A stretch of DNA of 64,000 bases, from NCBI GenBank assembly GCA_030620095.1, contig JAUTXW010005222.1, positions 434,001 through 498,000 on the forward strand, given 5' to 3'. Positions 1 through 14,352 of the stretch are shown here, in pieces. The notes below the pieces were generated by a model. It saw nothing but the letters and a program-made list of their open reading frames with translations. It was not told the origin of the DNA and made no database searches. A program made the position numbers and the translations under genes. This DNA is from Kuschelorhynchus macadamiae. Its lineage: Eukaryota > Arthropoda > Insecta > Coleoptera > Curculionidae. The first letter of the stretch is position 1; every line of letters starts with the position of its first letter.

Positions 1-2011
1 TTGTTAGACTTTGTAATAGCCCTGTTCACATTATGTATATATTACTGCATCTCTTAAAGGCTAGTACTTTAATTTGTTTTAGTCCCAAAAGCAAAAACAA
101 ATACACACTCGCAACATACACAGTTTTTATTACTTAACATAGTTTGTCTAAATTGAAAAAATGTGATTTTTATGATATGGTTCTTTTCCGTACTTCACGT
201 TATATTAATACGAGAGAGAACCCAAAAAAATACCAACATACATCCACACTCACAGATGTACACATATTTTTTTGGTTTGTTTTTAACTAAAAAAACATAT
301 TTTGTGAAAGATACAGTACTTTCTCACACTTTAAGGTATGTGGCACCTAGGGATCAAATATATTTTTTCTATAACCTTAGGTAAAAGTATCCATATGTCA
401 ACAACTATAATTCAGATATTTATTCCGTTAACCTAATTATTGGCACCACTGCCACTCATTAGATGTGGTTTATGTTTTGGACCTAATTATTGACACAGCA
501 GTTATTAACATACATCTTGAATTTTGGGGTTACGAAATGCTATTAAACCAAGCACTAATTACGCACAAGTGATCGTAACAATGCCAGAATACCATGTGTG
601 GGTGGATAGAACATCTGAAAACAATAATTTAGGGGCACATACCTGACAAAATTCGTTAAAAGTTTACTTGATTCAGCAATACTTTTTTCAGTTAGGTTTA
701 TTGACTTTTTGATCTTATTGTGACCATTTTTATTGGGCATGAGCTGTTATAAGTAGCAAGCTCTTACAACTTTTAGAAAAACTAGTTTTAAGACTAAATT
801 GGACTTTAGGAATTTAAACTATATTATCAGTGAATAACAAATTGAAATAAGAACCAAAAATATAGCGAAATAGGGAACCCCTGCAGTCAGTGTAGTTTTT
901 TATGATCACAAAATATGTTGCTATCTGTCTTCTGTTTTAGATATTTATTCCGTTACGTATTTTGAGATACAGTTGGTTTAAGACGGTATGTTGCAATATG
1001 TACAAATGTTCTATATATTACTACGACTGTGATATTACCATAGTTTGATGACGAATGCGACTTTCTTAAAAAAATATAGTTTAATACAGTTTATTATTAA
1101 GTATAATTATATTGTTATGGTCATGATAGGGTTATAATGCTTTTGTTTTAATTATAATAATGTAAGGTATCGGGCAGCTCTAAAATACAATACCAAAGAC
1201 AGATAATAATCCATATAAACGTAACATCCATTGTTTTATGTAAATAAACCTTAAGTGGATCCCAACTTTGGATATTATTTTCTATAGTAGGGATCCATCA
1301 GGAAATTTTCGCGTAGGTCGGCACGATTTCATGGCTAGTGTTGCCAGTGTTTAATGTAAATCTAACTCGGGCTCTTGGCAACTCCGCATCTATTCTTTTG
1401 GCGCACGTACTAATATTTCGATTAAACGATGACATGAACGATTAAAAGTGGTGAATTTATAGTATAGTCAGTCTTTGATAATACTAATCAAGGTTTTTAA
1501 ATTGGATATTAATACGAAACTATTGTTTATAAACCAATTGTCCTAGTTAAATTAGTGTAGCAAATTAGTGAGGCAACTTTTTTCGTTTAGGATAAACTTT
1601 TCTTTTTAAGACGGAGGGCATTGTTTATACAATCAATAAATTATTGTCGAATTTCATGAAAAAGTGGTTTTGGTTAAATCCCTTAACAATATGGTATATT
1701 TATTTGCAGCCGTGTCAGCAGATGTTACAGGGTTAGCAACAGGGTATTAATTATTAAACTATCCTCAACTCCCATATAGAATACATATGGTAAACATGAT
1801 GGCACGAAATTAATTTTTTTAACATAGGTATTTAACTTATCGTACTTCCCGAAATAAGACAGAATAAGAAAGATTTATATGAACTTAGGTCCGTAATTAC
1901 TTTGTCTTCAATATGTACGGTGTTCTATTGTAAAATGTATTCGCCCCCATAGACATCTCGGAAACAAATTTTTTTCGGACCTATGTATATATAATAGCTA
2001 TTTGCATAACC
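1..2011. other. AT-rich intergenic DNA, no gene recognised
   Basis: All open frames are short and without recognisable domains. A slightly less AT-rich stretch near 1255-1420 contains no frame or site I can assign. Confidence 0.6.
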
Positions 2012-2834
2012 AAGGAGGAAGATAGTGCTTTTCTTCCTGAGGATGGACATCAATATCCAAGGGAGGAAAAGCATTGTCCTCCTGAGGTATGTATATAGTT
2101 TTTCTACTAACTTTCATGTCGTATATATACTTTGTGACACTGATTTGGGGGAGGTAAGTATGTTTTACCTCCCCAGGGAGGGAACTAAATCCTTACTTCT
2201 TTATGAAGGTAAGTAAATTGATTGGGGAGGAAGAAAATGCATTTTCTTCCTGAGGTAGGTTTGCAGTTTTTCTACTACCTTTGTTGCCGCATATATACAT
2301 ATATTTTTATAATTCTATATGAAAAATTAACTTCAAATTTTTTGCTATAACGTTTTTGGCAATACTACCCTAACAGGATCTAAGAAGGAAATGTTTGCCC
2401 TTAGGCAGGAAAAAAATGTTTTTCTACTACCTTACCAGATAATGTCATTTTCGAGCCCTAAACAAGGGAGGAAAATGATTTTTTTCCTACCGGGGACAAA
2501 ATAGTTATTTATACAACCAGGGAGGTAGGTAGGTAACACTTACCAGTCCAGTCCTAACTCTCGAGTTGTGTATTATATTTTTTCTACTCCGGATTTCCAG
2601 TATTCAAAGAACTTGTTTGTGTTACAGATTTGAAAAAGCATTTTGCATGTGTCAAATTTTGTCAAAAAATATGCCTACTTCCCTAGGAAAGTAAATATTT
2701 AGTATTAAATTGAAACAATTTACTTACCTCCCGTACTTACCTAACCTAAATCAGTGTCACCAACTAGCGCTATTATCCTCACTTGGTATGTACTTGTCTA
2801 TTTACTCCCCCGGGAGGAAAATAACTATTTTCCT
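2012..2834. repeat. Hairpin-rich degenerate minisatellite
   Basis: The stretch repeatedly shows a GGGAGGAAAA-type strand followed within a few bases by its complement. Clear inverted repeats are GGAGGA/TCCTCC at 2062-2082, GGGGAGGTAA/TTACCTCCCC at 2148-2174 (10-bp stem, 7-nt loop), a perfect 22-nt palindrome at 2229-2250, AGGAAAA/TTTTCCT at about 2469-2488 and GGAAAAT/ATTTTCC at 2816-2833. Between hairpins a longer unit recurs: CTGAGGTA, then GTTTTTCTACTA, then CATATATAC appear near 2081-2130 and again near 2250-2300, a period of about 170 bp. It is therefore a decayed tandem array whose unit contains a hairpin. No coding potential is seen. Confidence 0.6.
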
Positions 2835-4379
<1,545 letters not shown>

Positions 4380-6250
4380 GGCTTTATAAAACCAAGCGGT
4401 CTAAATCTCTCTCTAAATGCTCTTGCTAATAAATATTTCTAAAGATATATTGGTTGTTATCAAAAATGATTTCTAACTCGTTGAAGGTTTTAACTGCTTC
4501 TTGATATATACCGTTAATACGATATTCTGTATTAATTTCGGACAGCATTTTTAACACAAGTTCATGGCTTACACTGCAAAAAGCCTAGGATTATTCAATG
4601 CAGATAACGTCGACCTAATATTTTGCCTCCATTGATTTGACTAGATGATTTTGGAAGACGGCGAGCTTATAGGGGTAGATCGACCTTTGTAGGTAATATA
4701 TAGTTTTTGTAAATATTTCCTGTGTGATAATGTCTTCAAAAATGTTAAGTCGAATGATTTCTGGATCAATATGTAATGTGATTCGAATAGCGGTTCTTGG
4801 CAGTTTTTTAATAATGACAGGGGAATACCATCTGTATCGGACTTTTTAGAAGTGCGCAGATTGCTAATTTTATGGCTAATCTCATCTATGGTAAACTGAT
4901 AAGATGAAAAGGTACTGGCGAATATCACAGGAATGGAATTTGTTAAGTACATGTGATTCTCCCTAGAGAAACGTGACTGAAAAGTCTTTTGCTATTTCAT
5001 TTGCTTGCTCATTTTAGTGTTTTGTGAGGCTTTAAAAGCTCGAATCCCTCTTTAGGTTGTTAAGAAGTGACCAGGAATGTTTTAGATTATTTGGGTGCAG
5101 GTGTTCAGTTTGAGTGACAAACAAAGATAACACCATTTCTAAGCGGAATCTAACCTCAAGGCGCAGACTAGAATATACTTCGTAGTCAATTTGTTGGCCA
5201 CATCTTTTAAAATTTTTATAAAGTGTGTTATTAAGGATATACTTTGTAATTCTTAATTGTTTTTTTTGGTATATACAGATTGATACCTTTAAAGAGAATT
5301 AAAAAAAATAACCAGGACTTTAAGACCAATCGGTCTGTTGTAAAAAATAATTTAATTTGCCTCTTAGAACTGGTAAACAGTTATTTCGTTTTTGGGCTTT
5401 GATATAGAAGGTGGTCGGGGAGCGCATGTGGATAGGTGATAGAACTTATCTTTGAAAATGAGATCGAAGTATCTGCCTAAGTTATTTCAACTGCGTTCAC
5501 CGATTCAAGTTCAAGAAAATGCACTAAATCTACAAAAAACCGAAGTGGGTAATATGCCAGGGATGAACACGTTATCTTTAAACGACTAGTTAATAAATGG
5601 CAGATTAAAGTCACTAAAAATTACGAATTTTGAAACGTTTCTAAGAGACTCTCAGTTGTTACAGGAAAACTCGAAACTTTTTTGGTTTGACTGATAGTAG
5701 AAGTAGCCTGTGTTCAAATAACCTTAAGCCATTCGAAAACACACCTACACGTCTTCACAATATAAGTGTTCGGTAGAATTAACTGAAGAAGCACGAATAA
5801 TTGAGGATGCGGTGGGAAATGTTTTCGGTTATTTGGGATCAGTTGGTTTAAATGGAAAACAACAGAAAAAACATTTCTAAGCGGAATATAACCCCTAGGC
5901 GCAAACTAGAATATACTTCGTAGTCGATAAGTTAGCCAGATCTTTTAAATCTTTTTTTTGAGCAATAAGTTTCCGGAGAGAAACATCAAACCATTAAAGA
6001 TATCTTTAACTCTTAATTGTTTCTGGTACATACAGATCGTTACCTTTAAAGATAATTTCATATAAAATTCCAATCAGGACATCGATACTGGATTCTTCAG
6101 TAAGGCCAGTTGGTCTTTTTTTTATAAAAACAGATTAAATAACCCTGAGCCGTTCGAACACACTCCCACACTTTTTCACAATATAAGTGTTTGAGGGTAT
6201 TAACTAAAGAAGCATGAATAATGAAGGATCCTGCATTTAGAACTCCACTT
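4380..6250 (-). pseudogene. Decayed LINE (non-LTR retrotransposon), endonuclease plus RT N-terminus
   Basis: Read on the minus strand this is a broken LINE ORF2. Around 5630-5540 a frame reads FVIFSDFNLPFIN, a stop, then SFKDNVF: the GDFN motif of an apurinic endonuclease-like domain with G changed to S. About 5200-5040 reads EYFRS-like linker sequence (YSSLRLEVRFRLEM, then LKHSWSLLNNLKRD), typical of the region between endonuclease and RT. At 4952-4641 a frame carries DEISHKISNLRTSKKSDTDGIP and LLKNC, the RT entry segment (usual form: lKnkkspGpDGIP). The catalytic YADD region is absent. An open stretch at about 4560-4440 (MLSEINTEYRING) is not assigned. The element is dead, with many stops and an internal duplication. 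Jockey/CR1-type is the likely group, unresolved. Confidence 0.6.
5137..6130. repeat. Tandem duplication inside the LINE relic
   Basis: Segment 5137-5360 recurs at 5872-6120, sharing TTTCTAAGCGGAAT, AGAATATACTTCGTAGTC and ATACAGAT. The following block (AATATAAGTGTT, then GAAGAAGCACGAATAAT) at 5718-5800 recurs at 6137-6220. The second unit lacks most of the sequence corresponding to 5360-5718. The duplication is old, with many mismatches between units. Confidence 0.65.
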
Positions 6251-7936
6251 AGTAGTACATAGTATATTTGCTTTGTATGATAAATCCTGGTCGACGGTTA
6301 CTATGAATTTGCAGCAGTTTCTACGGAAATAGGAAAACTGTCTGTATATAGATGAAAAGTAGTATTTTTGATGTGAATTGCAGCGCGACGTCTGTGCAAT
6401 TCTGGAACAGGTGTACCTTCTAGCTTTGCTTTATCGTAATGCGCCCAAATACCCGAGTTTGTATTCGATTTATTAGGGATCAAGTGCATGATTTTGGCTG
6501 AAATTTGCGTAGTCGCCCTTATGAGGTCATTTCCTTTTCAATTATTTTATTTATGATTGATCTGCTAGTGTATAAATGGGGATCTCGAAGACAAAAAATT
6601 GGCATCGATACATGCTTCCATAAGAATTTCTATACTATTATCACCGATAGGGTTACCTCTCACTGCATACTGCATGATCTGACCCCCCAAGAAGTATCAA
6701 ATAATCGTAAGTCGAGGTGCCAGAATACTACATAGATTTACAATTTTTTTAAAGTAAGGTTGGAATAGACTTTGGCTGTTTATATCAAATGCGTGTTTAG
6801 TGTACCTTGTTATCCCCAGTAACAATCTGAGGTTTTAATTTCATTTAGCCCGTCTCTAAACTTGATAAGCTTCTTAGAATATATTAAGTTTTCATTTTCT
6901 AGCGTCTTCCTTGTTTTTACCATGTGCTTATTACCTCATTGGGTGAATCAAAGTGGTCTTAAATTTTGTAAATTTAGATGTTTCAATATTCAGTGCTTAT
7001 TCCATACTGCAATTCCTAAGTTCAATAACTTCCTTGTTTAGTTTAATAAATGATTCTTGTTTGTCTTTGAGTTATTGTATGAACTTACCACCTCCGCAAT
7101 GGTCTGCTTTCAGGATATAATAATTATTCTACACTCCTGGAAGCAGAGGTCATTTTATAGGCCAGGAAAATAGTCATATAATGGAGATTTTAAGGAAACT
7201 GACTTTGTGAGTTGTTTAAGTGCATCTCAATAATATTATTTTTCAAAAAAAAAAACATCCGAAAATAATTGAGAAAAATATATAACCCATTACCTAAAGT
7301 GCTGAAATTTTCACTCTGTTGAGAAGTTGGACAGATATTTGGAAACCCTAAGAACCTTTTATAACTTATACAATTTGCAACATATACATTTGAAACTCCG
7401 TGCAAATATAGCCGACATTATGCTAAAGGAATGTACAAAATTGATCCCTGATAAAAAACATATTATTTTTTTTATAAATTCGTATGTTAATAATTTTTAA
7501 ATAAAAACGTCTTTAACGTTTTCGACTTAATATTCGCGTCGCAAGTATATTTCCGCATATTTACAAAAAAAATTATGGCGATACATACATTGTCATACAT
7601 AGTCAAATAGATTTTTGGTTGTTAATTCACTGTCGCTTTAATTACTGATATTAAGAGCTGAAATTGTGCAGCTATACGGCTAAGTATTGTTTTTTATGTA
7701 TAAAAGGCTTCTACGTTTATAAGTCATGGAGTGAAAATAAAAACAAAAAACAACTGTTAAAGAAAATGTATATTTACAAGCGGCTGCGTGTTGGGAGAAG
7801 TAGATGGTAGCGCGACTCGTGAAGCGGAAAACTTAATTTTAAGCGTCTCACTTAAGTAAAAATAAACATGTCGATGAAACGCTCAAATTTTCTCTAGACA
7901 TTGATAAAAAATTTAATCCTCTCTGTGTTAAAGCAG

Positions 7937-7939
<3 letters not shown>
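6251..7939. other. Intergenic DNA, no gene recognised
   Basis: Open frames here (6301-6489 minus, 6505-6735 plus, 7190-7405 minus) show no recognisable motif and are treated as chance. A slightly GC-richer patch at 7775-7830 is not assignable. Confidence 0.45.

Positions 7940-8012
<73 letters not shown>
7940..8012. repeat. (TA)n microsatellite with one TG interruption
   Basis: TA dinucleotides broken by TGTA at 8001-8004. It lies about 70 bp before a LINE relic. Confidence 0.97.
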
Positions 8013-8079
8013 CCAATTTATTTCGTTTATTTTTTATTTTTCAAGAAAAATGTCACTAAAGTTAGAAGTATCTCCTTGA

Positions 8080-9235
8080 ATGCTATGCTATGTAAAAATT
8101 GATATTTGTTCTAAAATAGAGAAAATCTTTACTCATAACAATTTTCTCAAGAACCCTAATGCAGAAATTTTACAGGCCGAAAACGAGGCAGGAAATCATT
8201 ACAATCGCATGATTCTCAAAGCCAAAAATGCCTTCAATATGCGCATAAAAGACAAAGTTCTTTTTTGCGAAAATGGGAGCCAATCCTTTTGGTCGCTTGC
8301 CAAAAATATTAATCAAAACTTCTGCGAATGCTCTTCTCCACCCCTCCTTGGTAATGAAATCGTTTTCACGTCTAAAGCGATAGCTAAATTTGCTAGACAA
8401 GGGCATTTTTCCTAAAAGCTGGAAATCTGCTCGTGTATAGCCTGTTCCCAAAAAGGGATCCAAAACTCTTCCCTCTAACTACAGACATAGATCCTACCCC
8501 CCAATTATGAGTAAGGCAATGGGCAAGAATATTAATAAAATCTTTTAAATTACCTTAAAAGGTTTAAACTTATACACGACAGGCAATATGGCGGATAAAC
8601 TTTCTGCATATGGTCTTCCTCTAAAACTTTGTACTTGGATTGATTGCCAGTTTTCTTTCCAACAGAAATATTTCTGTAGTGATTGACGACCATTCATCAA
8701 ACTTGCAGTAAATCAACGCAGGCGTTCTACATAGTTCAGTGTTGGCACCTGCTAGATTCCTCCTGTATATTAATGGCCTTCTTTCTTTCTAAAATTGATG
8801 ATAGGCGTAGAGTAACGATTTTATCCTTAACTGAAAACCTCATTAAAATCGAAGAATAGGAAACAAAGAACCGTGTCCAGTTTAACGCCACTAAGACACG
8901 ATCCCGAGTTCGAAAATACTTTTCTTATGCAAACCTGTTTACCCCTCACCCTCGGAAATTAGACTCTGCTTTGAGTTGTACTAATATCCTTGACTCTATC
9001 GAAAGAAGAGCCATTCGTCTGATTGTTGTTTCAAACCTCACAAAGAAGCTTGCATCACTAGAGCGTTGTCGAATTGTGGGTGATCTGTCTTTGTTTTACA
9101 GATACTACCACGGATACTGCTCTGATGAGATATCATTCGTTATACTTACAACTTTCCCTGGCTTTATTTAAAGCAACCATGGTATCTGGTATTTAAGCCT
9201 TCAGCCTTCGTGATCTGCTCATGGATAAAAAAAAT
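8080..9235 (+). pseudogene. Decayed LINE ORF2 relic, copy 1 of family B
   Basis: The plus-strand frame at 8080-8415 contains AKNAFNMRIKDKV and QSFWSLAKNINQNF, the linker that precedes RT in insect LINEs (usual form: gsrsFWsLaK.v.qNF). Stops follow, but RT scraps continue, including sequence matching the LPVFF, VLAPxxFLLxIN region at about 8650-8770. The C-terminus is clear at 8971-9171: LDSIERRAIRLI, then LASLERCRIVGDLSLFYRYYHG, a conserved end block of these elements. The same family is present at 11570-13290, and the 8620-8770 and 12690-12840 segments align visibly. Numerous frameshifts and stops make it non-functional. The clade was not determined. Confidence 0.7.
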
Positions 9236-9489
9236 AAATTTCATAGATCATGTCCAAATTTTGTAAAGTTTTAGGATGTATTTCATGCTGACTTTTGTAT
9301 ACCAAATAAACGTAATTATAATATCAAATAATAATTCAAGAAATATGACATTGAAGTTGTAAACAAATATTTTTTTAGAACCATCTCATTTTAACATAAA
9401 AGGAAAAAACCTATTTGCAGCACTTGTCAATTTTTAATAACTATACAATAATATAGCTATGATTGTAGCCCTACAAATGTAATAGAAAT

Positions 9490-10240
9490 TAGTTCTTAAA
9501 ATAAATTTCGCATACTAAATCACAGTTTTTTAAAAAGTTCATTAGGTTTTTTATATTGGACTAACTGGAGATGGTGTTTTTATACCGTTTTGATATTCTC
9601 TATGTTTGTATTTAGCAGTCTATAAGAATGTGGTTTATTCAGATCACTTCACGACAAATATTACTTATAGGTTGATTAGTTTTCAGACTTAAGCATTCAT
9701 GTGTCAGTCTTGTGATTCCCATTCTGAATCGACTCAGTGTAACTTGACTGAGTGCTATTTTAAATAATTTTGGTCGCGAATTAGACCACTTAATTTGCCT
9801 CGCACTTAGCATTTTAGTTTTAATATAAGATTTGTAATCACTTGTGTTTTAGTCTATCACTGCATTAACATCTGTGTTAATCGTGCTGCTGTATACACCT
9901 GTTCATTTCCTGATATTCCAATGTAGGACAGTATTCATATAAATGTAACCTTTTTTCCAAGAACTTGCATATTGAGAGGACTTGGATAATAAACTGTACA
10001 ATAGAATGTGTGGTAAATATGCCTTATTGTGGATATAGCACTAAGAGAATCAGTGATAATAGCTGAATAGGGAATAGTGTTGCGATTAATATAGTTTAGA
10101 ACTTGTTTAGACATTGGTGTAGTCAGACATATTAAATTGGAGGACCAAGTTGGGGGTTATGACAGCCGCAGATGTGTCATCTTCTGACTTAGAGGCATTT
10201 AGATTCATTTTTGCTAATACTTAGGTAATTGTTTATATAA
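9490..10240 (-). pseudogene. LINE fragment with RNase H domain and C-terminus (I-group-like)
   Basis: No long frame survives, but minus-strand translation gives an ordered series of family motifs. About 10110-10030 reads AIITDSLSAISTIRH (RNase H strand with catalytic D). About 9930-9870 reads SYIGISGNEQVYTAA, matching the RNase H motif HvGIpGNExaDxaA. About 9735-9690 reads LSRFRMGITRLTHECL, matching the C-terminal LtRlRiGHTrLTHgfL. About 9650-9620 reads INHILIDC, matching VxHiLleC. An RNase H placed after RT, together with this tail, is known from I-group LINEs (I, Nimb, LOA). RT is not seen upstream. Heavily decayed by stops. Confidence 0.65.
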
Positions 10241-11569
10241 TCTCCCCATTTAATATTTGAAAGTTTTTTAAAAAATAATATTTTAGAGATGCCCTTAAAT
10301 AATTCGCACAGTCATTTCCCTTATAGCATGTCATAAATTATTTTTAATATTTTCTCATCTATTAGTGAACGAATTAAACTACCGGGCGTGCTTCATTTGT
10401 AATTTGCTTATATTTAAACTAATGTAATTTGGTAAAAACTTTTCGATTATACAGAAATACTCTTTTTTCAAAACCTGTTGTATGATATGTACATACATAC
10501 AAGAAACACAGAAAAAAAATTGTTTGCGTAAAGTATAACCTGCAGTACATCTGATAATAGTGCTTCCATCTCGAGAAAATAAATTCCAGAGCAAAAACTT
10601 GGCGGGATGCAAAATACTTTCAGGTAAATTACACTTCAGTAGATAAGTGCCAAGTTGCAAGAGAAATAATTATGAAATAAACTTCTTTTGAGAAACAAAT
10701 AAACTCGGTTGTATTTAATTTAAAAGAAATCTCTCCATCTCACTTTTACTAGTGGTAAGCGTAATTTTCATTAGGAAGTTTTTGAAGAAGCGAGGGAACA
10801 TCGTTTATTCACAGAAATAATTTTAAGAGGAAGTTTTACATATTTTCACAGGTTGCTCTATCCATTTTAATTTTGGAAAATAAATGTTTACATTTCCAGT
10901 GAATAATACATATCTTTTTATTGGTCATAGGAATTTACCCTTAGCAAAAGCAAACATTTACCGCAAAGATGTAATAGAGTTAATGTTTATATCTATTAGA
11001 GATACAACAAAATCAAGGAACTCACCATTCAAGGGATGGTTGGAAAATAACAAAAATAATACAATTTTCGATAAATAAAAATGTTTTTGGATAACCTAAA
11101 ATTCATTTCTGGCATTTGGCGACGAAAAATATGGGAGAACTTAAAGACACTGGGTATTGATCTTTAATTGTTTTGTTTAATGTGTGTATCTATTTGGTAT
11201 ACATGTGTATCTATTTGACTAAACAACAAGGAGTTCATTAGAGTAATTAATTTCTAAGTAAGTTCTAAAAGAAATCCTCGTTCTTAAGGATACATTGCAA
11301 GCAGGCAATGTTTAAAGAAGATAGGAGTAAAAGAGAAGAAGTCAGAGAAATGTACTAGGAAAAAATTAATTGCCTTGATAGGATAGCTGCAGCATAAGAA
11401 AAAAGTCATGTACATATATATTTCATTAATGGTCATGTATAATTCTGCAAATTTTATAAGGTATTTGTTTCATATAGGACCGTTAAGGAAAATTGTTATA
11501 ATTCACAATGGAAATTTAAAAGTGATACAAAATTATCGATTTAAAATATTTTTAGGGCAATAAAATATT
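10241..11569. other. Intergenic DNA, no gene recognised
   Basis: Frames at 10379-10660 (minus) and 10884-11078 (plus) have no recognisable domain. TGTGTATCTATTTG occurs twice close together near 11185-11220, a short direct repeat. Confidence 0.45.
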
Positions 11570-13290
11570 TTGATAAAAACACTTTGTGGTATTTGTAGCA
11601 CTCCACCATCGAAAAGTTATTTTTCATTTACCAATATCTGTTGCTCGAGTAAAAAGCTCAAGTCTGTTCACCACGATCTCCAATCCTGCAAGCCTCATTA
11701 TCTTTGCTTTCCTGGCTATGAACTTATTCCACAATTCCGCCTGAACAGTGGCGTTTGCGCCTACGTTCGTATTATTCTATCACACATTTGTAGTATTCTA
11801 TCCTTCCCAATCTTGAATCGAACAGATGCGATATTCTGTGGCTCAAACTAACCCTTAGAATTCCACTAAGTTTTTTTCTTGTATTTATTGCTCTCTCTCT
11901 CGGACATTTCCTTTAATCTCTGAATTTCCTTCCTTTAAAACCACTACCTTTGACTTTAACGTTTATAATAAAGAATCGTTAAGGTCTACTGAAAGCGATC
12001 CCCAAAGAAAAGTGGCGGAGCCAATTCCTTACCAATTTCGTCACGTTCGTTCTACCTACTTCCCAAACATTTTTACACCTAGCCAAAACCCACTGAACCT
12101 CTTTCTCACCACTCACTCAGCGCCTTAGCAGTTTTGAATTTCTAATCCCCTAAATTCCTCTGACCATAGTTTAATAACTATTTCCTGTCATATACAACAG
12201 AGAGATGTTGAATCCAGGCCACCTCGTACTAGTTGACACTATAATTTCCTTCCCTTGGAATAATGTTTGTTTCTCTTCCAGTGATCCTTTCGAAATGTCT
12301 TCACAAATTTCCACCACAAATACCATATTATTTTAGGACTTAAAAATAACCCTCAAATATAAATCTTGATTTTCACAATCCTGCGATACTGCCAGACTAA
12401 AGATGAAAATTTTGTGTGTTTAAGGCAAAAATGCCACTGCAGAAGCATATCAATACTGGTCTTTTATATTACTGAAATTAAAAATGATGAAAAATATAAA
12501 ATAATCCATGACATTGGCTTCCGGCACTACAGGTCCACTGTAGAGATTATTTTCGAAACTCACAACTGGAGCAAGTCCACCGAATTTCACAAAGAAATCC
12601 AAATTTTTACCTTCGACATATCCAAAACATTTGATGAAGCCTGGCATGATGCACTTCTTAACAAACTTTCTGCTTGTGACTATTTTCCAAAATTTTTACT
12701 TGGATTGCCAGTTTTCTTTTCAATAAAAGTATTTCTGTAGATGTTGATGGCCATTCATCTGATTTTCACAAAATCAGAGTAGACGTTCTACAAAATTCAG
12801 TGTTAGCATCTATCCTATTTCTCCTGCACATAAATCATCAGCTTTCTTCTACCAGCATTCCTATTTACAGTTATGCTGACGTTAGTATAGTCCACTCCAG
12901 TATACAATTTCCAAGACTCAATTTGATAATAGGCGTAGCGTAATGACTTTATCCCCAACTGAGAACCTCGTTAAAATGGGGAGAAAGGAAACTCCAATTT
13001 TATGCTGCTAAGACACAATCATGTCAACTATCCAAATTATCTTTCCATATACACACCATTCAAATGAATAATCAAATGCTTGAATCCAAAGATTTCTTTA
13101 GCCTAGTTGATACCACTTTTCAGTATGATCTTCGCTGGAATGATCACATCACCTTAGTTGCCAGAGAAGTTATGAAGTAATTGGGTTTCTATAATTTTCT
13201 TCTGCCAACTTGTATACCCCTTAAATTTTGCAAATCAGACCCAGCCTTGAGTATTTCTTGACAAAACTATAGCTATCTAAATTACTCTGA
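11570..13290 (+). pseudogene. Decayed LINE ORF2 relic, copy 2 of family B
   Basis: The plus-strand frame at 11690-11850 reads CFPGYELIPQFRLNSGVCAYVR, resembling the endonuclease N-terminal region of insect LINEs. RT follows in 12500-12740: GFRHYRSTVEIIFETHNWSK, then FDISKTFDEAWHDALLNKL, which keeps the FDiSKAFDxvWH motif A. Further scraps are SVLASILFLLHIN (position of PQGSVLaPtLFLLhIN, with PQG lost), IYSYADVSIVHSSIQF at about 12870-12910 (the YADD box changed to YADV) and a C-terminal DLRWNDHITLVAR. Stops interrupt every segment. It belongs to the family at 8080-9235. Confidence 0.7.
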
Positions 13291-13765
13291 AGTCAATTCG
13301 AAGCATTTATTACACACTGAACTGACCATATACATAGCGTCATTAGAGAATTATATCATAATACTACTTTTTAGTAGCGCTCAAGTGTTAATGGATTACG
13401 GAAAATGTGTTACACCGACTTCAGAACAATTCAAATTACTATAGAATTCTAATAATTCTCATAATTCTCTATTATACTTCTTAAAATTATATTTTAATTT
13501 TTTAAAAAAAATAATAATTGCTAGTAAAAGTGATCACCTGCGCGCTATATCCGTGTAGAAAAAAATGTAGGACACTTTTATAAATTTAAGGTCAACGCTC
13601 CAGGAAAATAAAATTTTAAAGAATAACAGATGTTTGAGTTGTTTATTACTTTATTTGATGAATAAAATCGAAAGAAATTCAATTATTCACAATAAATGCA
13701 AGAAACACATATGCGTTTGATTAAGAATAAGTGTGATCTGTATCTTGGATAAAAACTATAATAAA
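13291..13765. other. Intergenic DNA without recognised features
   Basis: AT-rich spacer after the LINE relic. No frame or repeat end recognised. Confidence 0.4.
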
Positions 13766-14352
13766 CCTTATCGGTTTCCCTATATCCACGCCTCTGCACA
13801 TTTTTGAATAACTTCTAGTTGACTTCCATCAAGTTGAAATGTTTTCTAACACAAAAACAGCTAATTTATAAGAAAATACCCATTTTCTTATTTTCTTATT
13901 TACAAAAGGAAGAAAAGTATGTATAAACCTTATTCTTATTATACCAATTTGGTCATTTTTGGCAGTAGCTGCATTAACACTCCAAATTCAGGAACCCTAG
14001 AGGGCTCAAACGTAGAATCCCGAAAATTATGTTACTTTAAAGAAATTATTTGTTTCAGATTTACTACATGGCTTAAATAGTGCAACATTTTTAGAGCTGG
14101 TGTAACTTTTTCAGAACGCTCTCACATTGAGAACCAAAACCGTCGTTAATTGGACTGGGAAACTAATATCCTTAAAATAGCTTATGTGGCTATCTTTTAT
14201 ATATTACTATCAGATTATCTTAATTACTTATTTGGATAACCGACCACAATTTGGGAATCACCATCAAATTTCATTAATGAACCCTAAATCGATTCCACCA
14301 GTTCGTATTAAAAGACCCAATAGCGGCTTTGTTGGGATTAGCATTTATAGTG
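13766..14352 (+). repeat. Dispersed repeat family D, copy 1
   Basis: This segment matches the reverse complement of 34082-34555. Shared blocks include TCGGTTTCCCTA, GTGCACATTTTT/CTGCACATTTTT, GTTTTCTAACACA, GGACTGGGAAA, TGGATAACCGACCACAATTT and CCCAATAGCGGCTTTGTTGG. Copy 1 carries about 110 extra bases in its middle (about 13900-14040). Similarity stops after GCATTTATAGTG at 14352. No frame or polymerase III promoter was recognised, so the class of element is unknown. Confidence 0.75.

Noticed and set aside
2012..2834. CRISPR-like array
   Set aside because: Hairpins recur, but repeats are imperfect, spacing is irregular, and the DNA is eukaryotic.
8170..8463. Minus-strand ORF over the LINE relic
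   Set aside because: Antisense of the recognised plus-strand LINE frame; no independent motif.
10379..10660. Minus-strand 93-codon ORF as host gene
   Set aside because: No recognisable domain, no splice or polyadenylation support, composition as expected by chance.
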